From Halisarca cf. caerulea (Eukaryota; Porifera; Demospongiae; Chondrillida; Halisarcidae), in NCBI GenBank assembly GCA_963170055.1, contig CAUJGJ010000085.1:625201-660200 (forward strand): a stretch of 35,000 nucleotides of DNA, given 5' to 3'. The translations under genes and the position numbers were made by a program. Shown piece after piece: positions 25,314-35,000 of the stretch. Each line of letters opens with the position of its first letter. Within the stretch, counting starts at the first letter, position 1. The notes beneath the pieces were generated by a model, which saw only the letters and a list, made by a program, of their open reading frames with translations, did no database searches and was not told where the DNA came from.

Positions 25314-25979
25314 CAAATAGTAATGTATTACCTTATACAGTATAATACTCCAAATTAATAGCAACCATTAATCATTATAGATCCTCAATTACATCTGACT
25401 GAGTCTCATTGTTCATACCTATAATCATGATACTAATTTTTGTATTGAACAAGCTCATGATCACTTGAATGGCATACACCCGGCATTAAAGTGTATGTCT
25501 TTATATCAATCAATCAATCAAATTGAATGATTATTTCAGTGTATTGTGCCATCTAAGCCACTAGGACCTACTGTAGTCCCATGCAGCACTATGCATATCA
25601 TACAATGAACACATTGTCAAGGTAAAAATAAAAAAGAAACTATAATTGAATAATGCACATAAACAGGTCTATATAGTTTGCATGCTGATTGGATCAATGC
25701 ATATGGGACTGAAAGCAAGAGCAGATAGGTCTACAAAGGTCCAAACCATGTCTCATACATGGCTCTGATCCCTAGGGTGATCAGAGCCATGTATGATGCA
25801 CGGTTTGGACAGGGGAAACCCTCTATTCCACACACCTTGCATGGGACCCATTTCAGGGGTTAGGGATGTACTATGGCAAAGTATGGAGAGTCATTTGGCT
25901 CCAGTGGCATGTGTCCACATAAGAGGGGTTTCTGCAATTCAGGAGGCTGGATTAGAGGGGTATTAGACACCATTTAACC
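25314..25979 (+). repeat. Module M2 tail with single hairpin
   Basis: Homologous to the M1 tail, with an extra A-rich insertion at about 25545-25735. The hairpin (25739-25812) has outer arms TCCAAACCATG.../...ATGCACGGTTTGGA and one inner palindrome at 25758-25791, where M1 has two. It ends at ...GGTATTAGACACCATTTAAC, the same end as in M1. Confidence 0.8.
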
Positions 25980-26266
25980 ATGCAATATGCTCATGACCAC
26001 ACACTACACATTAAATTAATATTGATCTAGTTGTGACAGAAATAAAAGATTAAAATATTATAATAAACAAGTACATTGCTGTGGAGATTGATGCATGGGT
26101 GGTGGATAGCAGTGTCCATATTGTCACAATGGGTAACAGTACACTTGTCTAGTGTAAAGATCACTCGATTGCAGGGACCAAGTCATGGTGGTCTTTGTAG
26201 ACAGGTTCATGGTCCTTAAACAGAGACACAATGTCATATATCTTTTAACTAAATGTAACAGTAGTA

Positions 26267-26304
<38 letters not shown>

Positions 26305-26824
26305 CTCAAGTGACCCTAGCCTAAAATAAAGTGGTCTCTATATAGCCTGGCAGGCGGTCATAAGACATGTAACTCCACTGTAGTTGTCATTACCATGCAT
26401 GCAGCCATGTTCTCCCGTGTGTGTTGTGTATTGGTGCATGGCATGCATTTTAATTCAAAAATAATTAAATGTCTTTTCATTTAATTTAGTAAATAATTTC
26501 GTATTTATTGCCAGGCAAAATCTCTTCCCTTCCAAGTATACAGCATTAGCTGGACAGTGACATTGGATAGTGAGGGAATGGTATACGTTATACCATCATG
26601 CACCAACATAATAAATCTACCACAAAGGGTGGGAGTTTACTGTCAAGAGGGTGAGGTGTGTGCATGCATGCGTGCGTGCGTGTGTGTGTGTGTGTGTGTG
26701 TGCATCACATTGATCTACAAGATTCCTCTGTTGCTGTAATGCAATTCAATATCTTATTAATAATCCAGCTATAACTCTTACAAATTGACCCTATGTGTTA
26801 CTCATTGTGTCGGGTTGTCAAGAG
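25980..26824. other. Spacer with repeat fragments and a possible lone exon
   Basis: About 26150-26230 contains, in reverse orientation, a relative of the ACAAAGACCACCATCACTTGGT block of the Dcp2 flanks. (TA)n is at 26268-26300 and (GT)n at 26680-26702. A candidate plus-strand exon is 26515-26650: TTGCCAG before it, GTGAGG after it, one open frame (SISWTVTLDSEGMVYVIPSC). The protein is not recognised and no partner exon was found. Confidence 0.4.
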
Positions 26825-28089
26825 TTACAAATCTTCTTTTGACTTCTTCTTCTTTCCACCTTCTACCTTCACATCCAGAGTAGACTTCTTCTTGATGAAG
26901 TCAACAAAGTCCTTCACCTCTCGGCCACCCTGTGTGCGCCAAAAGGAGACAGAAAAAGAGCAGCATAAATACACACACATGCATTCACTAAGTGCTGTAA
27001 CTATCATGATCAACTCTTGCATACATGGACCCTGACTGCATGTGAGGGATGAAAGCTGTCCTGCCATTCCAATGTCCTTGTAATACACTCCAAAGATACA
27101 ATAAGCCACATGCACATATGTTACATAGTTCAGCATCAAGTCTGCACGCTATACATAAAATGCATGTTGACATGACAACAAAAGGCAGAACACAACACCA
27201 ACTAAAGCAATATACAGGGAGATATCCACAGCCAGGTATTCCCAGGAACACTGTAAATACAGTGGAAACGCATTACAAAGTGTCACTCTTACAGTGAATT
27301 TCTGCATAAATTGAATAACCTCATGTGACCCAGTTAACGTTCCACTATAGAAAGTGTAACTGGTTATAGTGAATTTTGAATAAAATGAAGATGTTTCGGC
27401 GCCCCCCTGGGATTCGTTGTAATGAGTTTCCACTGTACACTACACAAACCTCATATTTCTCTGGGACGGCATTGGCTCCCTTTGGTTTCCAGAAGATGGA
27501 AGGATATCTGAACAAGGAAGGGATGAGGATTGTGAAGGAGAGGAAGACATCACACGTTCATCTTTCAGAGCAAACACACAATGTCATGCATGCACGCTTG
27601 TGTGCACACTGAAACAAACACAAACACCACAAAAACACACACACATCATACACATACACACACATAATATACAGACACACATACATACACACACACACAC
27701 ACATGCACTCACCCTCGGACTTGATAAGTAGACGGATAATCATTGCTGGTAGCATCAATCTTAGCAATCACCAAGTTCTTTGTGTTCTTCAGCCTCTCTC
27801 CCATGCAGTTCATCATACTTGGGAGAAAGAGCCTTGCAGTGACCACACCACGGAGCATAGAACTCAATCAGGACCTCCTTCTCTGGATCATTGACAATCT
27901 CATCAAAATTCTCCCCAACAACCACCTGTGCACATGCAGTAGGGCATACAGACTACACATACATATACAAACATGCCTGGGAATCTTCTATACAAGTATT
28001 ATCATTTTCGTTACATTGCAAAAATGGAATGTTGACATTACATTCACATTATTAAAGTAAACTTGTTTAGATAGCAGATAATCTGACAG

Positions 28090-28131
<42 letters not shown>

Positions 28132-28282
28132 CACACATACACACATGCGCGCATACACACACACGTACACACCATTCACAGTAACTGGTCCACTGTTGTC
28201 CTCAGGGACCGGTTCAGACTTAATGCGAGGCTTCAGTTTCCCATCGGTCGAATCTTGGACAAACTGATAAAGATTATCAACA
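26825..28282 (-). pseudogene. Protein disulfide isomerase (PDIA3-like) C-terminal a' domain, frameshifted by a 4-bp insertion
   Basis: PDI enzymes form and isomerise disulfides in the ER. Minus-strand exons are 28282-28180, 27925-27713, 27507-27450 and 26929-26825. The reading matches a PDIA3-type C-terminus: [24 protein letters not shown], the active site APWCGHCK, then [41 protein letters not shown], and a Lys-rich end with KEDL, an ER-retention signal. In the second exon four extra bases (ATGC, 27803-27806) split the conserved KYDELGERL region and put a stop soon after. Phases close only if these four bases are removed. The N-terminal a, b and b' domains were not found upstream. It is therefore a broken gene, unless the insertion is an assembly error or an unfixed allele. 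Confidence 0.8.
28092..28130. repeat. (AC)n microsatellite
   Basis: Nearly pure AC dinucleotides in an intron of the PDI-like gene. More CA-rich sequence lies at 27600-27703. Confidence 0.9.
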
Positions 28283-28375
28283 CTAACAAGGGAAGTGAAG
28301 AATTAAATGGATTGTACATTTTCTGGAACAGAAAACAATGTCATGTATATATTATAAGCATGTCTTTTCCTCTCC

Positions 28376-28380
28376 CTCTC

Positions 28381-28412
<32 letters not shown>

Positions 28413-28474
28413 GCACACACACACATGAGAGAGTTACACACAGGTATACACACACATGACAGAGTGTATGTGTG

Positions 28475-28530
<56 letters not shown>
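28376..28530. repeat. Compound (CT)n/(CA)n ... (GA)n tract
   Basis: CTCTCTCTC and ACACACAC at 28376-28425, then (GA)n at 28478-28528. The CT and GA parts are inverted relative to each other and can pair. The frames through them are artefacts. Confidence 0.9.
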
Positions 28531-28783
28531 TATGTGTGTGTGTGTCTGTAGACATTAACATACTAGTGGGTGTGTCCCTGTTTCAGTATGCCCTCACAAC
28601 CCTGACACAAAGGCCAAGTACATCCCTTATCTTGTTGATGGTTGTGGGCGTGTCCTCTTCCCTCTTTGAAGATCATGGACATGTCCCATAATACAATGAT
28701 GACTGTGCCATCTACCCTTGCTTGATTAACGAATGTGGGTGAGTCCCCTAGCTTAATCAATGAATGTGGGCGTATCACCTCAC

Positions 28784-29070
28784 CTGCTTGATAGTACGGG
28801 AAGTTGGCAGGCCTGGCTCCTCTATTCAGTTGCTCTACATTGGTCTCAAACTGCTGGAGCTGTTGCTGGGACAATGATGGCCAGTCCTTGGTGACGTTAC
28901 CAAATCGAACTGAATCAATCCATTCTTGTTGAAAAGCAGACAAATTTAGAATTTTTGAAAAGCACAAGCATCAGATAAAAGACGTAACCTGGAATACATT
29001 TGACACTAGCAATTGTGGTGCTGACCAGTACGAGAACGAACCAAATATTGGGAAGCCATTTTACCTTCAT
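28784..29070 (-). CDS. 5' part of a signal-peptide protein gene, unrecognised
   Basis: Exon 1 is 29070-28989 and starts ATGAAGGTAAAATGG. It encodes a typical signal peptide (MKVKWLPNIWFVLVLV, then an STTIASVKC cleavage-like region). GT-AG joining to exon 2 (28924-28784) continues the frame: EWIDSVRFGNVTKDWPSLS, a Gln-rich helix, RPANFPYYQAG, then a GTGAGG donor. The protein family is not recognised. It could be the start of the PDI gene downstream on the same strand, but exon 2 ends in phase 1 while the PDI exon at 28282 needs two preceding bases, and about 350 residues of PDI would be missing. So I list it separately. It diverges from Dcp2 copy 2. Confidence 0.55.
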
Positions 29071-29152
29071 CAAGCGGCCGGTCACGTGTTTAGGGGAGTC
29101 CAAAAATGTCGTCATTGCACGTGATGCTAACAAGCACATTCGGCGCTTATCA
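29071..29152. promoter_or_regulatory. Short divergent promoter between the signal-peptide gene and Dcp2 copy 2
   Basis: Only 82 bp separate the two start codons. The stretch holds CACGTG (GGTCACGTGT at 29091) and GCACGTGATG at about 29118. No TATA box seen. Only the last 11 bp (GGCGCTTATCA) are shared with Dcp2 copy 1. Confidence 0.55.
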
Positions 29153-30000
29153 ATGCTTCAAACGCCGAAAATGGCGTCCATTGTACGCCCTGTGTGTATC
29201 AAGAAGACCGTACTCGATGACTTGTGCAGGTATAAACGACGTCTTTATCTGAGAATTAAGCTGTATTATGAATTGTTTCTGTTTTCCATAGTCGTTTTCT
29301 CCTCAACATTCCGGAAGAAGAGAAGAACGACCCAATAAAGTTGTGCTATCATATTGAATTGGCTCATTGGTTTTATCTCGACCTGACCAGGAACGAAGAA
29401 CCCACGCTACCAGCTTGTAGTTTCAAGGAGTTCATCGCCACAAGTGTGTAACGATTCCCGTGTGTTCCTTTTCCACCATCAGCTATTTCACGCACAATAC
29501 TGTATATACAGTAGCTATAGGGACAGTGACGTCATTGTACATTACTGTGTGTAATGGCTACGTTGGCTTCACTGCTGTAGTCTTTCTGTCATAATCCCTC
29601 TTCCACGTCTTGTCACACTTCTGATAGATTCATTGTACATAGTGAACGTGTGGGTTTGCTATGCCGCAAAGACCATTATCTTCTTGTGATTTCTTCAAAC
29701 CTATGTACATCCTGTCTGGTCATTCCTACCAACTTATTGTGTACTGTATTTGTTGTCATCTGGTGTTTTGTATTTTCTTTGTCCAGTTTTCCATCATATC
29801 CCTTCCTTAAAAGTAACAGACCGTCCCGTCTCCCAGCTAGCAGAAGAATACAAGTCCTCGAAGCACAAGCGACCTGTGTGTGGAGGCATCATTCTGAATG
29901 AGGCCATGGACAAGGTAATTTGTTTTGTTATATACTTTATGAAGTCAGCGTGAACTAATGTACATGTTTGCTGAGTGTATTTCCAGTTGTAAGTACACAG

Positions 30001-30072
<72 letters not shown>

Positions 30073-30489
30073 GTGTTAAAATTGCACAAGAGGAGCACAC
30101 TGAATGTAGTCAGCTCAAAGTGACAGGAGTGTATTTTGTCACTTTTGCGTTTCTGCAGTGTCTCCTGGTACAAAGTTATACATCTACAACTTGGGGATTC
30201 CCCAAGGGTAAGAAGGAAGAAGGGGAAACAGACGAAGATGCTGCCATTCGTGAGGTGTATGAGGAGGTTGGATTTGATGTGAGACGACTCATCAACAAAG
30301 AGTGGGTGATTGAGAGAGAGCTCTTGGGCCACTCCAATCGAATGTACATTATTCCAGGAGTATCGGAGAAGACTACATTTGAGACAAGGACAAGAAGAGA
30401 GATTGGAGTTAGTTGAAGATAGATGGCTGTAATGCTGGCCAAGTGTATGTACATTTGGAGCACCCACCTTGTATTCATGACTATATACA

Positions 30490-30553
<64 letters not shown>

Positions 30554-31309
30554 TAGTATTTTGCATATTTGATCTCTGAAGCTTACATGTAACTTGTCAT
30601 GTGACATACATGTGAATATGTGTTCAATTAGCATGTATTTAATTTAATTCTTGTGTGATTTTGTTGATAGTTTCAGCATTTCTTGGAGCAAGCTTTGGTT
30701 TTTTGTTCCATGTAGAAAATAGAGTGGTTTGGTGTGTTCTCCATCCCTCTGACCCACAAAGACCCAACTACTAGGCAGAAATTAGGAAAGAGTCCGAATT
30801 CCTTTTATCTTGCGGTACCTTTCATGAAGTAAGAACGAGCCTCATGCGTTTGATGGTCGTTGAAATAGCGTTATTTGATTCTCTTTGTGCACTCCTTCAG
30901 AGCTTTAAGGGAATGGATAGGCAAGAGGAAACCTGGACTGGCAGTTCCTTCCTCCTTTAAGCCCGGACGATCCTCTTCCCCTCGCTCCGTCTCTCCCAGG
31001 AAGAAAGGTAGCAGCTCTGGTCAGAGAAGTACTTCTGCTCATCGAAGCAGCAGTAACTCAAGAGGCAGCCCCTCGGTGGAGGCTGTTTCCACAGGCTTAT
31101 CTCTTTCCCCAAATGTACAGCAGTTGCTTTCTTCAACAAGAACGGAAAAAGTGAAGGAGAGTCCACAGTCTAGCACAATTCAACAGCGACGACCATCCTC
31201 TCCCTCAACCGAAGTAAAATCACTTCTCAATCTTTTAAAACAAGATAAACAGGTATCTGAGTCTTCAAAGATGGACTACTTTCCTTCAGCACTGGATTCA
31301 TCTCCTTCA

Positions 31310-31342
<33 letters not shown>

Positions 31343-32272
31343 ACACATCAACAATGGCTACACCAGCAGCAGCAGCATCAACATGGCTGGCAACCGTATG
31401 GGGGTGTTGTTAGGGACTTTCCCACTCCTGTATCGTACTACCAATCCCCCTCATGTCCACTTCACCTTTACAGAGACGCAAGAAGACAAAGGCAACAGGA
31501 GGAAATGTACCAACTGAGAATCTTCAAAGTGAGTTTCTGAATCAGCAAAAGATGCACATGTAGTCATGTACGTAGTCTATAGAAGATCAGTTTCGATGGA
31601 ATGTAGGTGACTGTGACGTGTCAATGTCTAAGAAACACGCTGTATTACCAGAAATATTGACTAAAAGAATATTTTGTTGTTAAGGACTTTTTTAGGTTTT
31701 GGTAGGTTTTATTTCACCTGATGGCATCCTTCATATCTGCAACTACTGTGTGACCACAAGTAATGATTCCGCAACTCCAATGTACAATGACTGTCAATAC
31801 TTATATATATACTGTAATATTGCTACAGTAACTGCATCAACGTGTTACATTCTTGCCTTGACTACAGTCACTTTTAAAAAAATAGTCATTAACCACGCCC
31901 ATTTTGTCATAATCAGCATAAGCCCGGCCCATTTTGTCGTAATCAGCATAAGCCACGCCCATTTTGTCATAATCAGCATAAGCCACACCCATCTCACTAC
32001 ACAGTTGTGCTATGGACTGTAGGATCACAATGAATGAATACTTGTGTGTACTAGTGTTGTTCCTAGACTGTATGGTGCGCTGCACTTGTGACAGGGATGA
32101 AGTGATTTGGGTGCTTGTGTGCATGTTTGTCGCTTCTCTCTCTTGTTCAGGAGACCAGCAGTACCAGTTGTCGCAGTTCACACACATTTCTCCTGCGCTG
32201 AAGGATTTCAAATTTGACATGGAAGACATCTTTGCTCCATTCTCCCTCTCGGTCCGATCTGTGAAGCTTTGA
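29153..32272 (+). CDS. DCP2: mRNA-decapping enzyme 2 (Dcp2), copy 2, C-terminal frameshift in exon 6
   Basis: Exons: 29153-29229, 29292-29443, 29787-29914, 30159-30407, 30716-30828, 30901-31528, 32151-32272. The first five have exactly the lengths and phases of copy 1, and the Dcp2 domain, Nudix box (WGFPKGK ... REVYEEVGF) and box B (KIEWFGVF ... AVPFMKALREWI) are intact. Exon 6 is longer (628 nt): it has the 18 bp absent from copy 1 (encoding VSESSK) and a CAA expansion giving about ten Gln. One base is missing near 31446-31450 (CCAATCCCCCTC against CCAATCTCCCCTC in copies 1 and 3). After it the frame changes, and splicing to exon 7 would stop at about 32199, giving about 465 residues without the FKFDMEDI end. 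Exon 7 is itself undamaged, which suggests a recent lesion or a sequencing error. The catalytic part should be unaffected. Confidence 0.93.
30005..30076 (+). repeat. (TG)n microsatellite in Dcp2 copy 2 intron 3
   Basis: Same place as the copy 1 tract but shorter. Confidence 0.95.
30491..30552 (+). repeat. (TG)n microsatellite in Dcp2 copy 2 intron 4
   Basis: Same place as 5643-5685 in copy 1, longer here. Confidence 0.95.
31888..31995 (+). repeat. About 31-bp tandem repeat in Dcp2 intron 6
   Basis: The unit is CCACGCCCATTTTGTCATAA followed by TCAGCATAAG. Copy 2 has four starts (CACGCCC, CCGGCCC, CACGCCC, CACACCC). Copy 1 (about 6985-7025) and copy 3 (about 18695-18735) have two each, so this is a variable-number repeat. 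Confidence 0.85.
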
Positions 32273-34080
32273 TTAAGCCTACTCCATGGGGGTGTGTGTG
32301 AACGTGATGGCCGAAATAAACAATTCAATCAGTAAACTTTATAATAACATGTTGATCCCAATTTAGGTATCTGTGCATGTTTGTGTGTATGTTTTTAAGC
32401 CATTGTAACTTTGTTATCAAATTTATATGGCATTATTGTGATGTGCATGTATCGATGCTATTATGCCAGGAATTTTCCAATATCATCGTCATTAATTTAA
32501 GCAGAGTGCAGGCTTTGTGAATTGCATGGTTTGGCGAGTCTTAAGAAAAGTGCACTAAGTTAGTCTTTGTTCAAGGGGATGTTTGCTGTAACTGGTGGAA
32601 TAATCATATATGATAGCTTTAAATTTTGCCTGTCCATATAGTGACCATGGAATAATATAATATTTGTATGTTATAATCATTATTAATAAAGAATAATTTA
32701 ATTAGAAAACTATACAAAGATGTCTGGATACTGATATTCACATAACCATGCAGATATGTACTTCTTAGACAAACCTGTAATTGTTCAGAAAGGCTACCTG
32801 CATGCTCATGGCCATGGAGACCACTGTAGGCTGCTCCATGGAACACCTCAGTGATGCTAATGCACCTCTGTATAAGGAATACCTGTCTAAAGACACCATC
32901 ACTTGGTCCCTAGCCTTGAGTGGTCGTTGGCAAGTAGAATCCCTATATGGCTGGGGCAGAAAAAATAATTTTTCACGGGGATTGCATGACATGCGAAAAA
33001 TTAATTGTTTGTCATACATATGTAATGGATTGGATAGCACAATTAAACCCAATTTACAATATGATCCAGAAATTCAGAATCTACATAATATTGAGCAAGT
33101 TCGACTTAAAAAAATTACGTAACTTGAACAAGTTTGACTTGAAAAAAATAACGTAATTTTTCTCTACTGCCTTTCATGCTTTCCTATATTGGGTTAATGC
33201 CCCTTGATATGTGTATATAAGTGTGCCGGCCCAGTTACGAATGAACTATTTAGTAGATATTCCACCCTACACCGAATATCTATGACTAATTCAACAAATG
33301 AATTCACAGGTTCCAACCCCTAACGCAGGATTTACACATTGAAGTAGCATTCATCTTGACCAGCAATTAGCATACCCCTTACAAGATCTGCACCTTCGGC
33401 AGTTCAGCTCTACAAATAGACAGAAGATAACACAGACATCCTTCTCCCTTCTTTGGACAAAATTCCAACCAAGCAGAGGTTTCTTGGAATCAAAATGTTT
33501 AGTGTTGTCCATATTACAATGTCCCAACAATTCCCATACTGTATAGGGGGAGGGGGAGGGAGGTGTGGGAGTGGATTGATTGAAATGAGTACTGCACAGT
33601 GTGTATTAGTCTAGTTGTTTGTCCCATACTCAACACCCTGCAGGGGAAAAGTATGGGGCTAGAAACTATGTAGGTGCATGCCAGTGGGAGTTATAATATA
33701 TGTATTGCTCTAGTCCATATTGAGGACACACACAACATAGCCGTCTGTATTCATTGCATGCTAGCTCATAGCCCCAAGACTACAAGTTGGATTTCACAAA
33801 GTCAGTGATGCTCTTTGAGGTGCTTGCCCATCGTAGACAGTCTCAGAACTGCCATGGAACACTTTAGTGATGCTGATGCACCGGCCTCTGTTGAGCCAGG
33901 CTGAATAAGGACCACCTGCCCACAAAGATAACCATCACTTGGTTCCTTGATCATGTTGACAAGCTTCAAATCTCTAGTTGGGGCCAGAAAAAAAATATTT
34001 ATGGAAACTACCATTACTTACAATTTGTTTGTCATACAGTATATATGCAATGGATACGAAAAGGGACAATTAAACATAGT
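32273..34080 (+). repeat. Dcp2 3' flanking duplicon, copy B
   Basis: Homologous to copies A and C. Poly(A) signal at 32315-32320, the direct-repeated CAGTGATGCTAATGCACCTC...CATCACTTGGT block (about 32845-32910 and 33863-33945), and an M-ORF remnant at about 33377-33470. It is uninterrupted at the CACTA site (about 33952). It leads through GGGGCCAGAAAAAAAATATT and TTGTTTGTCATACAGTATAT into module M3. Confidence 0.85.
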
Positions 34081-34204
34081 TACAACACGACCCGCGACTA
34101 TACGCTACTGGTGTCTTACCCGCCTTCTTATCACACACGATAAGCGCTCCCAATTTCTGCCCAGCCCAGCCAGTCGATAAAGGCGGAATCTCGGTGTTTT
34201 CCTG

Positions 34205-34320
34205 GCTAGCGGAAACGGCGGGTTAATCTCACTAACGGAAACGGGCTAACTTACACTAACTCCATCGGCGGTGTTATTCTAACTAGCGGAAACGAGCTAG
34301 CTTATTACACTAGCTCCATC
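34205..34320 (+). repeat. Imperfect tandem repeat of module M3
   Basis: Three repeats of CTAGCGGAAACG/CTAACGGAAACGGG with following GGCTAAC/GAGCTAGCTTA and ACACTAACTCCATC/ACACTAGCTCCATC. The CGGAAAC cores start near 34210, 34236 and 34287. It sits in the place taken by the 42-bp array in M1 and the 91-bp array in M2. Confidence 0.75.
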
Positions 34321-34386
34321 TTTCCTGCACTTGAACGTTTTCTTAATACCTGCTTGGCCAACCTCCTCGCACTCAACGCCGCGGAT

Positions 34387-34704
34387 ATGCAGCCTACATC
34401 AGAAGGAATCACCATTTCAAGTTCCGAATACGCACCTGGTTCCTCCATGCGTTCAACTCACAACACCTCGGCCTGTGAACTGGGTACGCCTTACAGGATC
34501 TGCACATTCGGCAGCTCATGTACTCCTCTCGCCGTCTCCCCCTGCACTCCTCGCTACCTTGTCAAACTCAACAAATGGACAGAAAATCATACGGACATCG
34601 TTCTCCCTTCCTTAAAAGAAATTACACCCGTTCTACCAGAGACTCCAACAGCAGTACAAAGATCACATTCATCATTCTATGCTACAAGACAATATCAAGT
34701 CTAA
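34387..34704 (+). CDS. Module M3 conserved small ORF (about 105 aa), unknown function
   Basis: The ORF is 106 codons from ATGCAGCCT, or 117 from the in-frame upstream ATG at 34354 (MANLLALNAAD). It shares GTPYRICTFGSS, TPRYLVKLNKW, NHTDIVLPSLKEI, PVLPETPTAVQRSHSSF and a V-final tail (YQV) with M1 and M2, and the SEYAPGSS block with M2. The N-terminal part is shorter. No recognised domain. Confidence 0.55.
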   Translation: MQPTSEGITISSSEYAPGSSMRSTHNTSACELGTPYRICTFGSSCTPLAVSPCTPRYLVKLNKWTENHTDIVLPSLKEITPVLPETPTAVQRSHSSFYATRQYQV

Positions 34705-35000
34705 CAAATGTATTACGGGAACCTTATAACAGTATTATAATACGTACACACTGTCTTATTAATGCTCCAAGTTAATATTAATCATTATATCTGACTGAAT
34801 CTCATTGTTCATAACAGTCCTATAATCATACTGATTTTTGTATTGAACAAGCTCATGATCACTTCAATGGCATACACCATTGAAGTGCATGGGATTGTGT
34901 GCATGTCTTGTATGTTTTATATTACAGTAAAAACCCTCTATATTCCATACACCTTGCATGGGACCCATGCATTACTATGGCAAAGCATGGAGAGTCATTT
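34705..35000 (+). repeat. Module M3 tail, truncated by the window end
   Basis: Matches the M1 and M2 tails (CAAATGTATTACGG, TTTTTGTATTGAACAAGCTC, ACACCTTGCATGGGACCCAT, GGCAAAGCATGGAGAGTCATTT). The hairpin found in M1 and M2 is absent at the expected place (about 34925), so there it was either inserted in the other two or lost here. Confidence 0.75.

Noticed and set aside
28563..28783. Downstream continuation of the 28784-28924 exon as coding
   Set aside because: A good GTGAGG donor lies at 28783 and the residues after it have no support. The region repeats GGGCGTGTCC-type words and then becomes microsatellite.
31888..31995. Short Asp/Tyr repeat protein (AYADYDKMG) on the minus strand
   Set aside because: It is the intron 6 tandem repeat of Dcp2 read backwards.

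Overview
This is eukaryotic, almost certainly animal, nuclear DNA. Genes are split by many GT-AG introns. The recognisable proteins are an mRNA-decapping Dcp2, an ER protein disulfide isomerase domain ending in KEDL, and an animal-type CACTA/EnSpm transposase. AT-rich spacers, (TG)n microsatellites, short introns and frequent GCATGC words fit a marine invertebrate, and a demosponge is my best guess, but the sequence alone does not fix the phylum.

Layout. 1-3622: a large imperfect palindrome, cut by the window edge, with a 343-bp MITE inserted in its left arm. 4243-7303: Dcp2 copy 1, complete, 7 exons. 7304-8955: its repeat-derived 3' flank. 8956-16175: a 7.2-kb CACTA/EnSpm transposon inserted in that flank, carrying two head-to-head genes, a SAM-like-domain protein (minus) and a transposase (plus), both open after splicing. 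16176-18031: rest of the flank, then module M1 (42-bp minisatellite, conserved small ORF, hairpin tail). 18034-19014: a 5'-truncated, frameshifted Dcp2 copy (exons 6-7 only). 19015-20720: its 3' flank. 20721-23957: AT-rich spacer with a MITE and a long hairpin. 23958-25979: module M2 (91-bp minisatellite, ORF, hairpin tail). 26825-28282: a PDI C-terminal domain on the minus strand, broken by a 4-bp insertion. 28784-29070: the start of a signal-peptide gene (minus), divergent from Dcp2. 29153-32272: Dcp2 copy 2, 7 exons, with a 1-bp frameshift before its C-terminus. 32273-34080: its 3' flank. 34205-35000: module M3, running off the edge.

How the parts relate. The window is a segmental-duplication cluster. 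A unit of Dcp2 plus about 1.6 kb of 3' flank occurs three times, and a small-ORF module (M1-M3) follows the flank in two of three cases. Each module has a different tandem array upstream of the same ORF. The two full Dcp2 copies share only about 11 bp upstream of the ATG, so they have different promoters, and copy 1 has transposon-derived DNA in that place. Comparing the paralogues shows a recurrent 4-bp insertion in which the added bases are a self-complementary tetramer (TGCA/CATG, CCGG/GGCC, ACGT/GTAC, TATA). This pattern and the M-module family are the most novel signals here. All exon joins were made by eye from splice consensus and reading-frame continuity; no search or transcript data were available.
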